From JANRJY01 sp033763735 (GTDB lineage Bacteria; Bacteroidota; Bacteroidia; Cytophagales; UBA9547): a stretch of DNA of 64,000 nt. A program made the translations under genes and the position numbers. The first letter of the stretch is position 1, and each line of letters opens with the position of its first letter. Where the stretch lies: positions 1-64,000 of the forward strand of contig JANRJY010000081.1 of assembly GCA_033763735.1 (NCBI GenBank), written 5' to 3'. The notes under the pieces are model-generated. The model had not been told where the DNA came from and made no database searches. It saw only the letters and a list, made by a program, of their open reading frames with translations. Shown here one piece after another: positions 25,575 through 33,709 of this stretch.

Positions 25575-27161
25575 CTAATTAGAAAGAGAAATCTCAGGTA
25601 AGGTTTTGTAGGATTCTTTCTTGATAAAATGTTCCCAATCCTTTAAAGTATCTTTTTTTAATACCCTTGGAAATTTGTTAGCCCCACCTTCTTTACCTTT
25701 GGATTTCATCCATTTATAAAACAAATCGGATGGTAATACATTAATAAAAACATCCTTCAATGCGGATAACCTTTCTGTGCGATAATCATCATTGAGTTCC
25801 ATCAAATAGTTGTCAAGCTTTATCTTCAATAATTCTTCATCTACCTGTGTATCAACCCCAATATACCATTTGTGTGCAAACATGGTATCAAAAGGTATAC
25901 CGGCAACAGCAAATTCTTTTACCGTGATGTTCAAATCTTCAGATACCATTTGAATAGCTTTGTTCATGTTATCAACCGAAAGATGTTCCCCACAAAGACT
26001 AATAAAATGCTTGGTGCGTCCGGTGATTGCAATTTCAGCATTTTTCTTATTGATAAATCGAATCGTATCACCAATTAAGTACCTCCAAGTACCTGCTACA
26101 GTTGTAATTAAGATAGCATAGTCAATACCTTCTTTGACATTGTTGATTAAAAGGGTTTCGCAATTGGGCAACAGCTCGCCTTCATCATTGAAATTGTCAG
26201 AATTAAAAGGAACAAATTCAAAAAATATGCCATTATTCAATATTAATCTAAGAGGTTTTTCAGGCTCCATTTGCAAAGCCAAAAATCCTTCTGAAGCCAA
26301 GTATGTTTCAATATAAATCAATGGTTTACCTAATAATTTCTCGAAACCGGTTTTATAAGGTTCAAAAGCGACTCCACCATAGGCAAATACCGTAAGATTG
26401 GGCCATATATCATGAATGGTTTTTACTTTATAATAAGCAATTATTTTTTCGAACAATAATTGCATCCACGAGGGCACACCTGCTACATATCCAATATCCC
26501 AGCTTTTGGCTTTTTTGGTAATCAAATCCAGTTTCTGTGACCAATCTTTAGTTTTTGCAATTTTTTTGCCGGGTTTATAAAATATATTAAACCATCTTGG
26601 CAATCTGCTAGTCATAATTCCACTCAAGTCACCATGATAACTACCTTCTTTAACTTGAAGTGAAGTACTTCCACCCAACATAAGCACACCTCTGGTAAAA
26701 ATATCAGTAGGGAGTTCATAGTTTCTGAGTGACAGTAATTGTCGTACTCCTGTTTTTTTGATAGCTTTGAGCATATCATTGGTAATTGGAATGTGCTTAC
26801 TTGCAGATTCTGAAGTGCCTGAACTTAATGCATAAATATTAACTTTCCCCGGCCACGCTACATCTTCTTCACCTTGAAGTGCACGATGCCACCATTCACT
26901 AAAAATTTTGTTATAACTGTGTACCGGTACATTTTCTTTAAATATATCGTAATAATAACTTGGTGTGTGCGAATAGTGGTAACTGTTAAGAATTACTTCA
27001 AACTTATATTTCTGACCAAACTGTGTATGTTTGGCAGTTTTTAACATTTTTTGTAATTCTCTTTTTTGTTGTTCGTAATTAGATAACCTTGATTTTCCAA
27101 GCAGTCTTTTCAAAACAGGCACCTTTACGCTTCTTGTGTACAAATCTCCCAGCGAAGGCAT
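25575..27161 (-). CDS. GH3 auxin-responsive promoter-family protein (acyl-adenylate/amide synthetase fold)
   Basis: This 528-residue protein is of the GH3 family, whose plant members adenylate carboxylic acids and conjugate them to amino acids. Visible features are the P-loop-like ALSSGTSESASKHIPIT segment (about 112-128), the YLASEGFLALQ motif, and the WRYLIGDTIRF and GRTKHFISLCGEHLS segments that form the nucleotide site. Bacterial members are common in Bacteroidota and their substrates are unclear. The 3-bp gap to the LysE-type exporter gene makes a make-and-export pair possible (inference). A -7-like TATTTTTG at 27188-27181 suggests its own promoter after dxs. Confidence 0.9.
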   Translation of the reverse strand: MPSLGDLYTRSVKVPVLKRLLGKSRLSNYEQQKRELQKMLKTAKHTQFGQKYKFEVILNSYHYSHTPSYYYDIFKENVPVHSYNKIFSEWWHRALQGEEDVAWPGKVNIYALSSGTSESASKHIPITNDMLKAIKKTGVRQLLSLRNYELPTDIFTRGVLMLGGSTSLQVKEGSYHGDLSGIMTSRLPRWFNIFYKPGKKIAKTKDWSQKLDLITKKAKSWDIGYVAGVPSWMQLLFEKIIAYYKVKTIHDIWPNLTVFAYGGVAFEPYKTGFEKLLGKPLIYIETYLASEGFLALQMEPEKPLRLILNNGIFFEFVPFNSDNFNDEGELLPNCETLLINNVKEGIDYAILITTVAGTWRYLIGDTIRFINKKNAEIAITGRTKHFISLCGEHLSVDNMNKAIQMVSEDLNITVKEFAVAGIPFDTMFAHKWYIGVDTQVDEELLKIKLDNYLMELNDDYRTERLSALKDVFINVLPSDLFYKWMKSKGKEGGANKFPRVLKKDTLKDWEHFIKKESYKTLPEISLSN

Positions 27162-27190
27162 ACTTAATATTAATTTAATGCAAAAATAAG

Positions 27191-29116
27191 CTAAAATTTT
27201 ACAATATCTTGTAACATCAATTTAGCCGATTCAAATATAGCCAATGAATCATATCCACATTCCACATATAATTCATTTTGTTCACCATGCTCCACAATTT
27301 TATCCGGAATACCTAATCGTTTAACCTGACAAGTATATTCATTATCTGCCATAAACTCCAATACTGCACTTCCAAATCCACCTTGAAGGCATCCGTCTTC
27401 AACGGTAATAATTTTATCGAAATTTTTAAATACATGATGCAACATATCTTCATCAATCGGTTTTACAAATCTCATATCATAATGAGCCACATCCAGGCCT
27501 TCCAAATCAAGCATATTGCATGCTTTAACTACCTCATTACCAATGTGTCCTATGGATAATATTGCTATTTCTTTGCCTTCTTTAATAATCTGTCCTTTAC
27601 CAACTGCTATTTGTTCAAATGGCTTTTGCCAATCAGGAATCACACCTTGTCCTCTTGGGTATCGAATAGTAAAAGGATGAGGTGTAAAAGTAGCTGTGTA
27701 CATTAAATTGCGCAACTCTATTTCATTCATAGGTGCAGCCACAATCATATTAGGAAGGCATCTCATATATGCTAAGTCATAGGCACCATGGTGTGTTGGT
27801 CCATCAGCTCCGGCAAGTCCGGCTCTATCCAAACAAAATATAACATGCAAATCTTGCAAACACACATCATGCACTACCTGGTCAAAAGCACGTTGCATAA
27901 ATGATGAATAAATGTTGCAAAAAGGAATTAATCCTTGGGTTGCCAAGCCTGCAGAAAAGGTAACCGCATGCTGTTCTGCTATACCTACATCAAATGCTCT
28001 ATCAGGCATTTCAGCCATCATAATATTAAGCGATGAACCTGTAGGCATTGCAGGTGTTATGCCCATAATTTTATCATTAGATTTTGCCAATTCAACTATT
28101 GAAAGGCCAAATACATCTTGATATTTAGGTGGTTGTGGACCTTGAAATAATTTTTTTTGAAACTCTCCTGTAATCTTATCAAATTTCATCCCCGGCGAAT
28201 GCCAAAAAGTAGGGTTTCCTTCCTCAGCAAATTTATAACCTTTACCTTTAGTAGTTACACAATGCAATAATTTTGGTCCTGGTATATTTTTTAAATCATT
28301 CAATATATCAACCAAATGGTGAACATCATGCCCATCAATAGGTCCAAAATAACGCAAATGAAGCGATTCGAAAAGATTGCTATGCTTCATAAATGCCGCC
28401 TTGATGCTCCCTTCAATAGTGGAGGCAATTGATTGAGCTGAAGTTCCAAATTTGCTTATTTTGCCCAACCACTTCCAAACCTCATCTCTTAATTGATTGT
28501 AAGTGCGTGAGGTTGTAATATCTGTTAAGTAGTCTTTCAAAGCACCCACATTAGGGTCAATGGCCATGCAATTGTCATTAAGAATAATGAGCAAGTTGGA
28601 ATTGGTAACTCCCGCATGATTCATCGCTTCAAAAGCCATACCGGCAGTCATAGCACCATCACCAATTACAGCTATATGTTGTTTGTTTTTATCATTTTGA
28701 TAGTTGGAGGCCACTGCCATTCCCAATGCAGCTGAAATTGATGTAGACGAATGTCCTACTCCAAATGCATCAAATGGACTTTCACTACGTTTAGGGAATC
28801 CGGATATTCCTTTGTATTTTCTATTTGTATGAAAATTATTTTTTCGTCCGGTTAATATTTTGTGTCCATAGGCTTGATGACCCACATCCCAAACCAACAA
28901 ATCATTGGGCGTATCAAACACATAATGTAGCGCTACGGTTAGTTCTACTACGCCCAAACTTGCGCCAAAATGACCTCCATATACGGAAACATTGTCAATG
29001 ATATATTGTCGAAGCTCGAAGCAAATTTGATTTAATTCGTCTTTGGTTAATTTTTTCAAATCTTCCGGATTGGAAATTTGAGATAATAATGGACCAGGTT
29101 CTACAAGCATTCGCAA
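27191..29116 (-). CDS. dxs: 1-deoxy-D-xylulose-5-phosphate synthase
   Basis: DXS condenses pyruvate and glyceraldehyde 3-phosphate with thiamine diphosphate, the first step of the MEP isoprenoid pathway, and also feeds thiamine and pyridoxal synthesis. The 641-residue length is normal. Seen: VWDVGHQAYGHKILTGR, FPKRSESPFDAFGVGHSSTS, the ThDP motif GDGAMTAGMAFEAMNHAG...NDN, the catalytic-glutamate segment DVGIAEQHAVTFSAG and DRAGLAGADGPTHHG. It is divergent from purE with about 100 bp between them. Confidence 0.97.
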   Translation of the reverse strand: MRMLVEPGPLLSQISNPEDLKKLTKDELNQICFELRQYIIDNVSVYGGHFGASLGVVELTVALHYVFDTPNDLLVWDVGHQAYGHKILTGRKNNFHTNRKYKGISGFPKRSESPFDAFGVGHSSTSISAALGMAVASNYQNDKNKQHIAVIGDGAMTAGMAFEAMNHAGVTNSNLLIILNDNCMAIDPNVGALKDYLTDITTSRTYNQLRDEVWKWLGKISKFGTSAQSIASTIEGSIKAAFMKHSNLFESLHLRYFGPIDGHDVHHLVDILNDLKNIPGPKLLHCVTTKGKGYKFAEEGNPTFWHSPGMKFDKITGEFQKKLFQGPQPPKYQDVFGLSIVELAKSNDKIMGITPAMPTGSSLNIMMAEMPDRAFDVGIAEQHAVTFSAGLATQGLIPFCNIYSSFMQRAFDQVVHDVCLQDLHVIFCLDRAGLAGADGPTHHGAYDLAYMRCLPNMIVAAPMNEIELRNLMYTATFTPHPFTIRYPRGQGVIPDWQKPFEQIAVGKGQIIKEGKEIAILSIGHIGNEVVKACNMLDLEGLDVAHYDMRFVKPIDEDMLHHVFKNFDKIITVEDGCLQGGFGSAVLEFMADNEYTCQVKRLGIPDKIVEHGEQNELYVECGYDSLAIFESAKLMLQDIVKF

Positions 29117-29151
29117 AAACTAAACTGTAAATTTACAAAATTTTAAATTAA

Positions 29152-29182
29152 TTAGATAAAAAACAATAAACTAGTACTTTTG
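29152..29182 (+). promoter_or_regulatory. Bacteroidota-type promoter for purE
   Basis: A -7 element TACTTTTG (29175-29182) fits TAnnTTTG exactly and a -33-like TTAG (29152-29155; consensus TTTG) lies 19 bp upstream. The start codon is 34 bp downstream of the -7 box. Confidence 0.55.
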
Positions 29183-29216
29183 TTGTAAGGTTACATATTT
29201 ATTTTTATTTGGATAA

Positions 29217-29735
29217 ATGGTTATGAAGTCTAAAGAAGTATTAGTTGGTATAATAATGGGTAGCTCATCAGACCTTGGAGTGATGAAAGAAGCTGCAGAA
29301 GTGCTTGATAAGTTGGATATTACGTATGAGTTAACAATAGTATCTGCACATCGTACACCTCAGCGCATGTTTGAATATGCCCAAACTGCCGAATCGAGAG
29401 GATTAAAAATTATTATTGCAGGGGCAGGAGGGGCCGCTCATTTACCGGGAATGGTTGCAGCTATTTGTTTGCTTCCTGTAATTGGCGTACCAATAAAATC
29501 TTCAAATTCCCTCGAAGGTTGGGATTCTATTCTTTCCATATTACAAATGCCGGGTGGGATTCCGGTAGCCACTGTTGCATTGGATGGAGCAAAAAACGCA
29601 GGAATTCTTGCTGCCCAAATATTAGCTATATCGCATCCAAACGTAGCCAAAAAACTCAAAATGTTCCGTCAAGGAATGAGCGATATGGTAGAAAAATCAA
29701 TCTCTGAAGTTGAGAAAAAGTATGGTAAAAAATAA
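29217..29735 (+). CDS. purE: N5-carboxyaminoimidazole ribonucleotide mutase PurE
   Basis: PurE (class I) converts N5-CAIR to CAIR in purine synthesis. The 172-residue protein has the signature GIIMGSSSDLGVM, VSAHRTPQRMFEYA, GAGGAAHLPGMVAA and the GVPI...GWDSILSILQMPGGIPVATVA region. An alternative ATG lies two codons downstream. The stop codon directly abuts the amidase start (TAAATG). Confidence 0.96.
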   Translation: MVMKSKEVLVGIIMGSSSDLGVMKEAAEVLDKLDITYELTIVSAHRTPQRMFEYAQTAESRGLKIIIAGAGGAAHLPGMVAAICLLPVIGVPIKSSNSLEGWDSILSILQMPGGIPVATVALDGAKNAGILAAQILAISHPNVAKKLKMFRQGMSDMVEKSISEVEKKYGKK

Positions 29736-30311
29736 ATGAAATTTGTTGCGTTTGCATTGTCATTTTTAATTGGCAATCTGTTAATTGCACAAGTCGACAC
29801 CATCATTGTTACACAACATTTGCTCCCATTTGGTTACATATATCCGGAGCAAGAACGCAATCCGGATGTGGTAATAATTCATTCAAGCTATTGTTCAGAG
29901 CAAAAAGATAGTTTTAACCTTCAGTGTATTCTTGATTTATATAAAAAATACGATGTGGGAGCACATTATATTATTGATCGTGAAGGCATTATATTTGAAC
30001 TTATTGATGAATGCCTTATAGCTCACCATGCAGGCAAAGGCACCTTGCCTGATAATGACAACAGAACCAATACGCGATCAATAGGGATAGAGCTAATCAA
30101 TACAAAAAATAGCGATTATACAGTTGCGCAATATTTGTCTTTAGCTTATTTACTTAAGGATATAGATAGCAGATGGAATATAAAGTATACTCTAGGTCAT
30201 AGTGACATAGCAGCTGTTCGAAAAACCGACCCTTGGAAATTTGACTGGAATAAATTAAAAGAAAAAAAAGCAACTTTTAATCCAACTCAAACTTATATCT
30301 TACGCCTTTAA
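29736..30311 (+). CDS. N-acetylmuramoyl-L-alanine amidase (Amidase_2/AmpD-like)
   Basis: This 191-residue secreted or periplasmic amidase (signal peptide MKFVAFALSFLIGNLLIAQ) cleaves the stem peptide from muramic acid. The zinc ligands are H49 (VVIIHSSYC), H155 and D165 (LGHSDIAAVRKTDPWKFDW), with the same spacing as in AmpD. The last eleven codons and the stop lie inside a 47-bp sequence that recurs at 31054-31100 as the antisense of the response-regulator tail, so the C-terminus was probably set by a rearrangement or a former gene overlap. The catalytic core is intact. Confidence 0.9.
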   Translation: MKFVAFALSFLIGNLLIAQVDTIIVTQHLLPFGYIYPEQERNPDVVIIHSSYCSEQKDSFNLQCILDLYKKYDVGAHYIIDREGIIFELIDECLIAHHAGKGTLPDNDNRTNTRSIGIELINTKNSDYTVAQYLSLAYLLKDIDSRWNIKYTLGHSDIAAVRKTDPWKFDWNKLKEKKATFNPTQTYILRL

Positions 30312-30324
30312 TGGTTTTGATATA
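30278..30324 (+). repeat. 47-bp direct repeat, copy A
   Basis: This copy matches 31054-31100 at 45 of 47 positions, 776 bp apart. It covers the end of the amidase gene and just beyond. Read on the minus strand it encodes Y-I-K-T-I-K-G-V-R-Y-K-F-E-L-D-stop, nearly the tail of the response regulator encoded at 31053-31745, so it is a fossil of that 3' end. Confidence 0.92.
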
Positions 30325-30349
30325 GGTTAGGAAATTATCAAAAAAAATC

Positions 30350-30376
30350 CACCCCCTGCCCCCGCCAGCGGGGGAC
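30350..30376 (+). repeat. GC-rich REP-like palindromic repeat, unit 1
   Basis: This GC-rich island in AT-rich DNA contains a hairpin CCCCC-GCCAGC-GGGGG (30359-30374) preceded by CCACCCCCTG. It is the same element as the unit at 30456-30484 but in opposite orientation. Its ~80-bp neighbourhood is non-coding. Such elements are dispersed in many Bacteroidota genomes and resemble REP pairs. Confidence 0.75.
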
Positions 30377-30455
30377 AAAGTACCAAAGAATAACATTTCA
30401 AAAAAACATTAAGTACTTTAATAAAATTAATGAAGACAACGAGTAAGAAACCATA

Positions 30456-30484
30456 TCCCCCTTTTGAGGGGGTAGGGGGAGGAA
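30456..30484 (-). repeat. GC-rich REP-like palindromic repeat, unit 2 (inverted)
   Basis: On the minus strand this reads TCCTCCCCCTACCCCC, then TCAAAAGGGGGA, matching unit 1 in layout with a different loop (hairpin 30457-30472). The two inverted units 80 bp apart could fold together into a larger structure. Confidence 0.75.
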
Positions 30485-30579
30485 AAGAAGCCTTTCGCAA
30501 TATACCAAAACCATTTCCATATTTAATAACCAAACGACACAAGTGCCTCTTAGCTAATGCTTATTGAGTTGAGGTAGAT

Positions 30580-30938
30580 TTATTTGTCTGTATAATCTTC
30601 AAACTCCCATTTTCCTATTCGTCCTAATGCAATTGTTAATTCATCCCAATTTTGGGCTTCTAAATTACTAACATAAGTGTTTATTTTTTCAATAATCCGA
30701 GGATAATCATACTCAAAAGTTATCAACAAATGTCTACCAAAAATCAAGTCGTTTTTTTTGTAAGTTTCAGATAACCATTTAGGCGTACAAAGTAAAAAAT
30801 CAAAACTTTCTTCTCCTACAGAATTTTAGGGGATATAAATAATTGCAATAATATTCCAAAATTATCATGTTCTTTAGGTTTAAAATAAACCAAATCTAAG
30901 ACATCAGGACTTTGAATATACTTCAATACTGCTTTCAT
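30580..30938 (-). pseudogene. Broken Imm8-family immunity protein gene (single frameshift)
   Basis: On the minus strand an ATG at 30938 opens M-K-A-V-L-K-Y-I-Q-S-P-D-V-L..., running to F-I-S-P-K-I-L-stop. In the next frame, directly after, comes G-E-E-S-F-D-F-L-L-C-T-P-K-W-L..., ending ...G-R-I-G-K-W-E-F-E-D-Y-T-D-K-stop at 30580. The joined product has about 119 residues and the interval is 359 nt, one short of 120 codons, so one lost base near 30819-30824 explains it. The N-terminal pattern, the ESFDF...CTPKWL segment and the terminal GKWEFEDY match what I know of Imm8, immunity proteins of polymorphic toxin systems. No toxin gene is adjacent. It lies inside the 776-bp segment bounded by 47-bp repeats. 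Confidence 0.75.
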
Positions 30939-31052
30939 ATTCTTTCATATTTAACCATTTTGGTCTTATTTCAATTAAAAAGTAGACTAATTAAGACCTT
31001 CTTTTTTTAACTAAATAGAAATAATTTTGGAATTCAAATGAAAACGCAGATT

Positions 31053-31745
31053 CTAATCCAACTCAAACTTATATCCTACGCCTTTAATGGTTTTGATGTA
31101 TACTTCACCGACACGTTCTCTTACCTTGCGGATGTGCACATCCACCGTACGTGAAAGCACATATACATCGGTACCCCATACTTTTTGGAGTAATTCATCT
31201 CGGTTAAAAACCTTTCCTTGATGTGATGCCAGAAAATAAAGTAGTTCGAATTCCTTGCGAGGCAAAGTAATTTGTTGTGTACCTCTGCTTACCAAATAAG
31301 TATTTCTATCTATTTTTAAATCACCTACAAAAATTGTTGTTACTTTTTCTTCTTTCTTTTTTTTCTCTCTTTTAAGAATATTTGCAATTCGGCTAAGTAA
31401 TGCTTTAGGTTTGATAGGCTTAGGAATAAAATCATCGGCACCGGCATCAAAGGCGGCTACTTCTGAGTATTCTTCATTACGGGCAGTCAAGAACAAAACA
31501 TAAGTATTGAACAACTCAGGCATTTCTTTAATTTTCTTGCAAGTTTGGATACCATCCATTACCGGCATCATGATATCAAGAATAATTAAATTTGGTAAAA
31601 AGTACTTGGCTTCTTCGAGTGCCTCTTTACCGTTGGAGGCAGTTTTGACTTCATATCCTTCTTTTTCGAGATTATATTCTAAAAGTTCAAGTATATCTTC
31701 TTCGTCATCTACTATTAGAATTTTGAAGGCGTCTTTGTTTTTCAT
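31053..31745 (-). CDS. OmpR/PhoB-family response regulator
   Basis: This 230-residue two-component regulator has a receiver domain (about 8-125; acidic pocket VDDEED, phospho-acceptor D57 in LIILDIMMPVMDG, K in IPKPIKPK) and a winged-helix DNA-binding domain (about 135-230; RKEFELLYFLASHQGKVFNRDELLQKVWG, SRTVDVHIRKVRERVG, IKTIKGVGYKFELD). No histidine kinase is adjacent, so it is an orphan here. Its 3' end is the source of the 47-bp repeat. Confidence 0.95.
   Translation of the reverse strand: MKNKDAFKILIVDDEEDILELLEYNLEKEGYEVKTASNGKEALEEAKYFLPNLIILDIMMPVMDGIQTCKKIKEMPELFNTYVLFLTARNEEYSEVAAFDAGADDFIPKPIKPKALLSRIANILKREKKKKEEKVTTIFVGDLKIDRNTYLVSRGTQQITLPRKEFELLYFLASHQGKVFNRDELLQKVWGTDVYVLSRTVDVHIRKVRERVGEVYIKTIKGVGYKFELD
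31054..31100 (+). repeat. 47-bp direct repeat, copy B
   Basis: This is the second copy of the repeat at 30278-30324 (two mismatches). It coincides with the 3' end of the response regulator gene, where it is coding on the minus strand. The plus strand here would also encode the amidase tail N-P-T-Q-T-Y-I-L-R-L-stop. Confidence 0.92.
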
Positions 31746-31914
31746 AATGCAAATTTAATGTCCGTCATCGCTCACCTTTCTCAACTTACTTACGTACAGA
31801 AAAAACAAAAATTAATTTGTTTTGAGGGATTAATGAACCAACAATTGCACAATTTAGACTAAAGAATGTCAAATTTGCAACCCTTAAAAGTAGAACAAGG
31901 TGTTTTTTTGATAT

Positions 31915-33219
31915 TTATGGCATTAATTCAGCCAATTTTCTTTCCAAACTTGGTCCGCGAAGGTTTTTAGCAATAATAATTCCATTTTTATCAATTAAAA
32001 ATGTGGCAGGAATTCCTCTCACTGCATACAACGCAGCACCTTCAGATTGCCAACCTTTCAGGTCCGAAACATGATTAGGCCATGTCAAACCATCACTTTG
32101 TATTGCAGCAAGCCATTTTTCTTTTGTATTATCCAATGACACGCTATATATAGTAAATCCTTTATCTTTATATTGATTATACACCCTTACGACATTGGGG
32201 TTTTCCATTCGGCAAGGTCCACACCACGAAGCCCAAAAATCTATCAACACATATTTTCCTTTCAAAGATGAAAGTGGGAGCTTTTTTCCATCGGCTCCAG
32301 CAAGTATTATGTCAGGTGCTTCATCACCTTCTTTGGGTTCTCCCTTAGGAAGTGAAGCCAAAAATTCTTTTGAACGAACACTATTTCCAAACTCTTTTTT
32401 ATAGTTAGTAAGAAAATTTTTTGATGGTTCAATGCCATTTTGTAATAAAAGAGAAGTGATATTCAAATAAGCAAGTTCTCTGTTTCTGGTTTTTTCTCTA
32501 AAGTTTTTAATTACATAATCGGCTTCCAATTTCCATAGCTCCGGATTTTGCTCAGCATATTTTTGAAAATACATGGCAATTTTATTGTTGAGCATATCCC
32601 CTCTTGTATATTCTGCACTTGAAAGTTCAGCTTCAGTGAAAAAATCGTCTTTCATAATACTTGGGTCAATGGCAAACATCATCATGATTTTACCAAAAAA
32701 CAAGCCTGCATTTTTATTAATTGCTTCATTTCTCATTTGGGTACCTGCCATATTTACTGAATCAAACTTTAGCTTTATTTTGTTTAATCCTTCGGCATTT
32801 TGAGGTTCAGCTGCTTGTAAAGTTCTGTATTCACCGTCAATTGCTGTTAGAGCTGCATTTGTTGCTAACATCGATCGGAACATTTTATTTTCAAGTGAAT
32901 TAGAAATAGTTACTTCTTTCATATTTTTCCAATTACCTTCGACAAAAGGTTGTTCTTTGGAAAGTATTATAATAAAGGAGTTAGTTTTGTCGGTTCCAAC
33001 CTGATAAAAACCTTCAGCTATTGGGCTTGCAGGTGCATACGAAAACAATCCATTTTTAGCAATTGTAGAATCTTTCAGGTAATACTGACTACCAAAGTAT
33101 TCATAAATATACACTTTAGCAGTCGCAGGAGCATTTGTAAATTTGCCTTTTAATGCTACATTTTGTGACATTGAATTTAAATACATGCACAATAAGCCAA
33201 TAATAAGAGCGTGTTTCAT
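31915..33219 (-). CDS. TlpA-like thiol-disulfide oxidoreductase with DUF4369-type N-terminal domain
   Basis: This 434-residue envelope protein has a signal peptide, an N-terminal DUF4369-like beta domain (about 20-115; LKGKFTNAPATAKVYIYEY), a helical middle region and a C-terminal AhpC/TSA-TlpA thioredoxin domain (about 295-434). The active site WCGPC lies at about 331-335 in FWASWCGPCRMENP, with the cis-proline in RGIPATFLIDKNG. It is expected to reduce or shuffle disulfides of envelope proteins. It is a single gene on the minus strand, divergent from tatA. Confidence 0.92.
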   Translation of the reverse strand: MKHALIIGLLCMYLNSMSQNVALKGKFTNAPATAKVYIYEYFGSQYYLKDSTIAKNGLFSYAPASPIAEGFYQVGTDKTNSFIIILSKEQPFVEGNWKNMKEVTISNSLENKMFRSMLATNAALTAIDGEYRTLQAAEPQNAEGLNKIKLKFDSVNMAGTQMRNEAINKNAGLFFGKIMMMFAIDPSIMKDDFFTEAELSSAEYTRGDMLNNKIAMYFQKYAEQNPELWKLEADYVIKNFREKTRNRELAYLNITSLLLQNGIEPSKNFLTNYKKEFGNSVRSKEFLASLPKGEPKEGDEAPDIILAGADGKKLPLSSLKGKYVLIDFWASWCGPCRMENPNVVRVYNQYKDKGFTIYSVSLDNTKEKWLAAIQSDGLTWPNHVSDLKGWQSEGAALYAVRGIPATFLIDKNGIIIAKNLRGPSLERKLAELMP

Positions 33220-33422
33220 TAGAAATATTTATTTTGAATTATAACAACTATAGTTAATTAAAAGTGCCATTCTCAATCGAGTTCATACATTTTATGCAAA
33301 TATCGACATTCTATGAAAAGAATTCTATTTTTTTAAATCCTTTATTCAGAACGTTTTCATAAAAATATTATTTTCAAAAACTTAACATAAAATCAGATTA
33401 GTATTCAAATTATCAAAAGTGC

Positions 33423-33453
33423 TTTGGGGTAACCCAAAAAAATACTACCTTTG
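33423..33453 (+). promoter_or_regulatory. Consensus Bacteroidota promoter for tatA-gatA
   Basis: TTTG (33423-33426), a 19-bp spacer, then TACCTTTG (33446-33453) is a perfect match to TTTG-N19-TAnnTTTG. The spacer contains GGGT-A-ACCC (33427-33435), a short inverted repeat that could be an operator, though it may be chance. The tatA start is 20 bp downstream of the -7 box. Confidence 0.75.
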
Positions 33454-33472
33454 CGCTTTAATTTAATATATT

Positions 33473-33709
33473 ATGACTGTACTAACTTTGTTGTTTTTGG
33501 GCGGAATTGGAGCCACTGAAGCTATTTTGATATTCTGTGCCATTGTATTTTTATTCGGAGCTAAAAAAATACCTGAACTTGCTCGTGGGTTAGGCAAAGG
33601 TATCCGTGAATTTAAAGATGCCACAAAAGAGATTAAAGATAATATTGAAGAAGGAATTAAAACTTCTGATACTAACCAAACAAGCAATCAACCAGCAAAA
33701 CAAGCGTGA
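33473..33709 (+). CDS. tatA: Twin-arginine translocase subunit TatA/TatE
   Basis: This 78-residue Tat pore subunit has an N-terminal membrane helix (ATEAILIFCAIVFLFGAKKIPELARGLGKGIREFKD region) followed by the amphipathic helix with the FG hinge (LFGAKKIPE) and a polar C-terminus. No tatC is adjacent. It overlaps gatA by 4 bp (GTGA). Confidence 0.93.
   Translation: MTVLTLLFLGGIGATEAILIFCAIVFLFGAKKIPELARGLGKGIREFKDATKEIKDNIEEGIKTSDTNQTSNQPAKQA

Noticed and set aside
30327..30542. 71-codon minus-strand ORF covering the GC-rich repeats
   Set aside because: Its sequence is produced by the two inverted palindromic repeats (PPTPSKGG and CPPLAGAGGG strings) and has no homology-like pattern; better explained as repeat DNA.
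31750..31757. TAAATTTG box upstream of the OmpR-type regulator as promoter
   Set aside because: It lies only 4 bp before the start codon and has no -33 partner; it would need a leaderless message.
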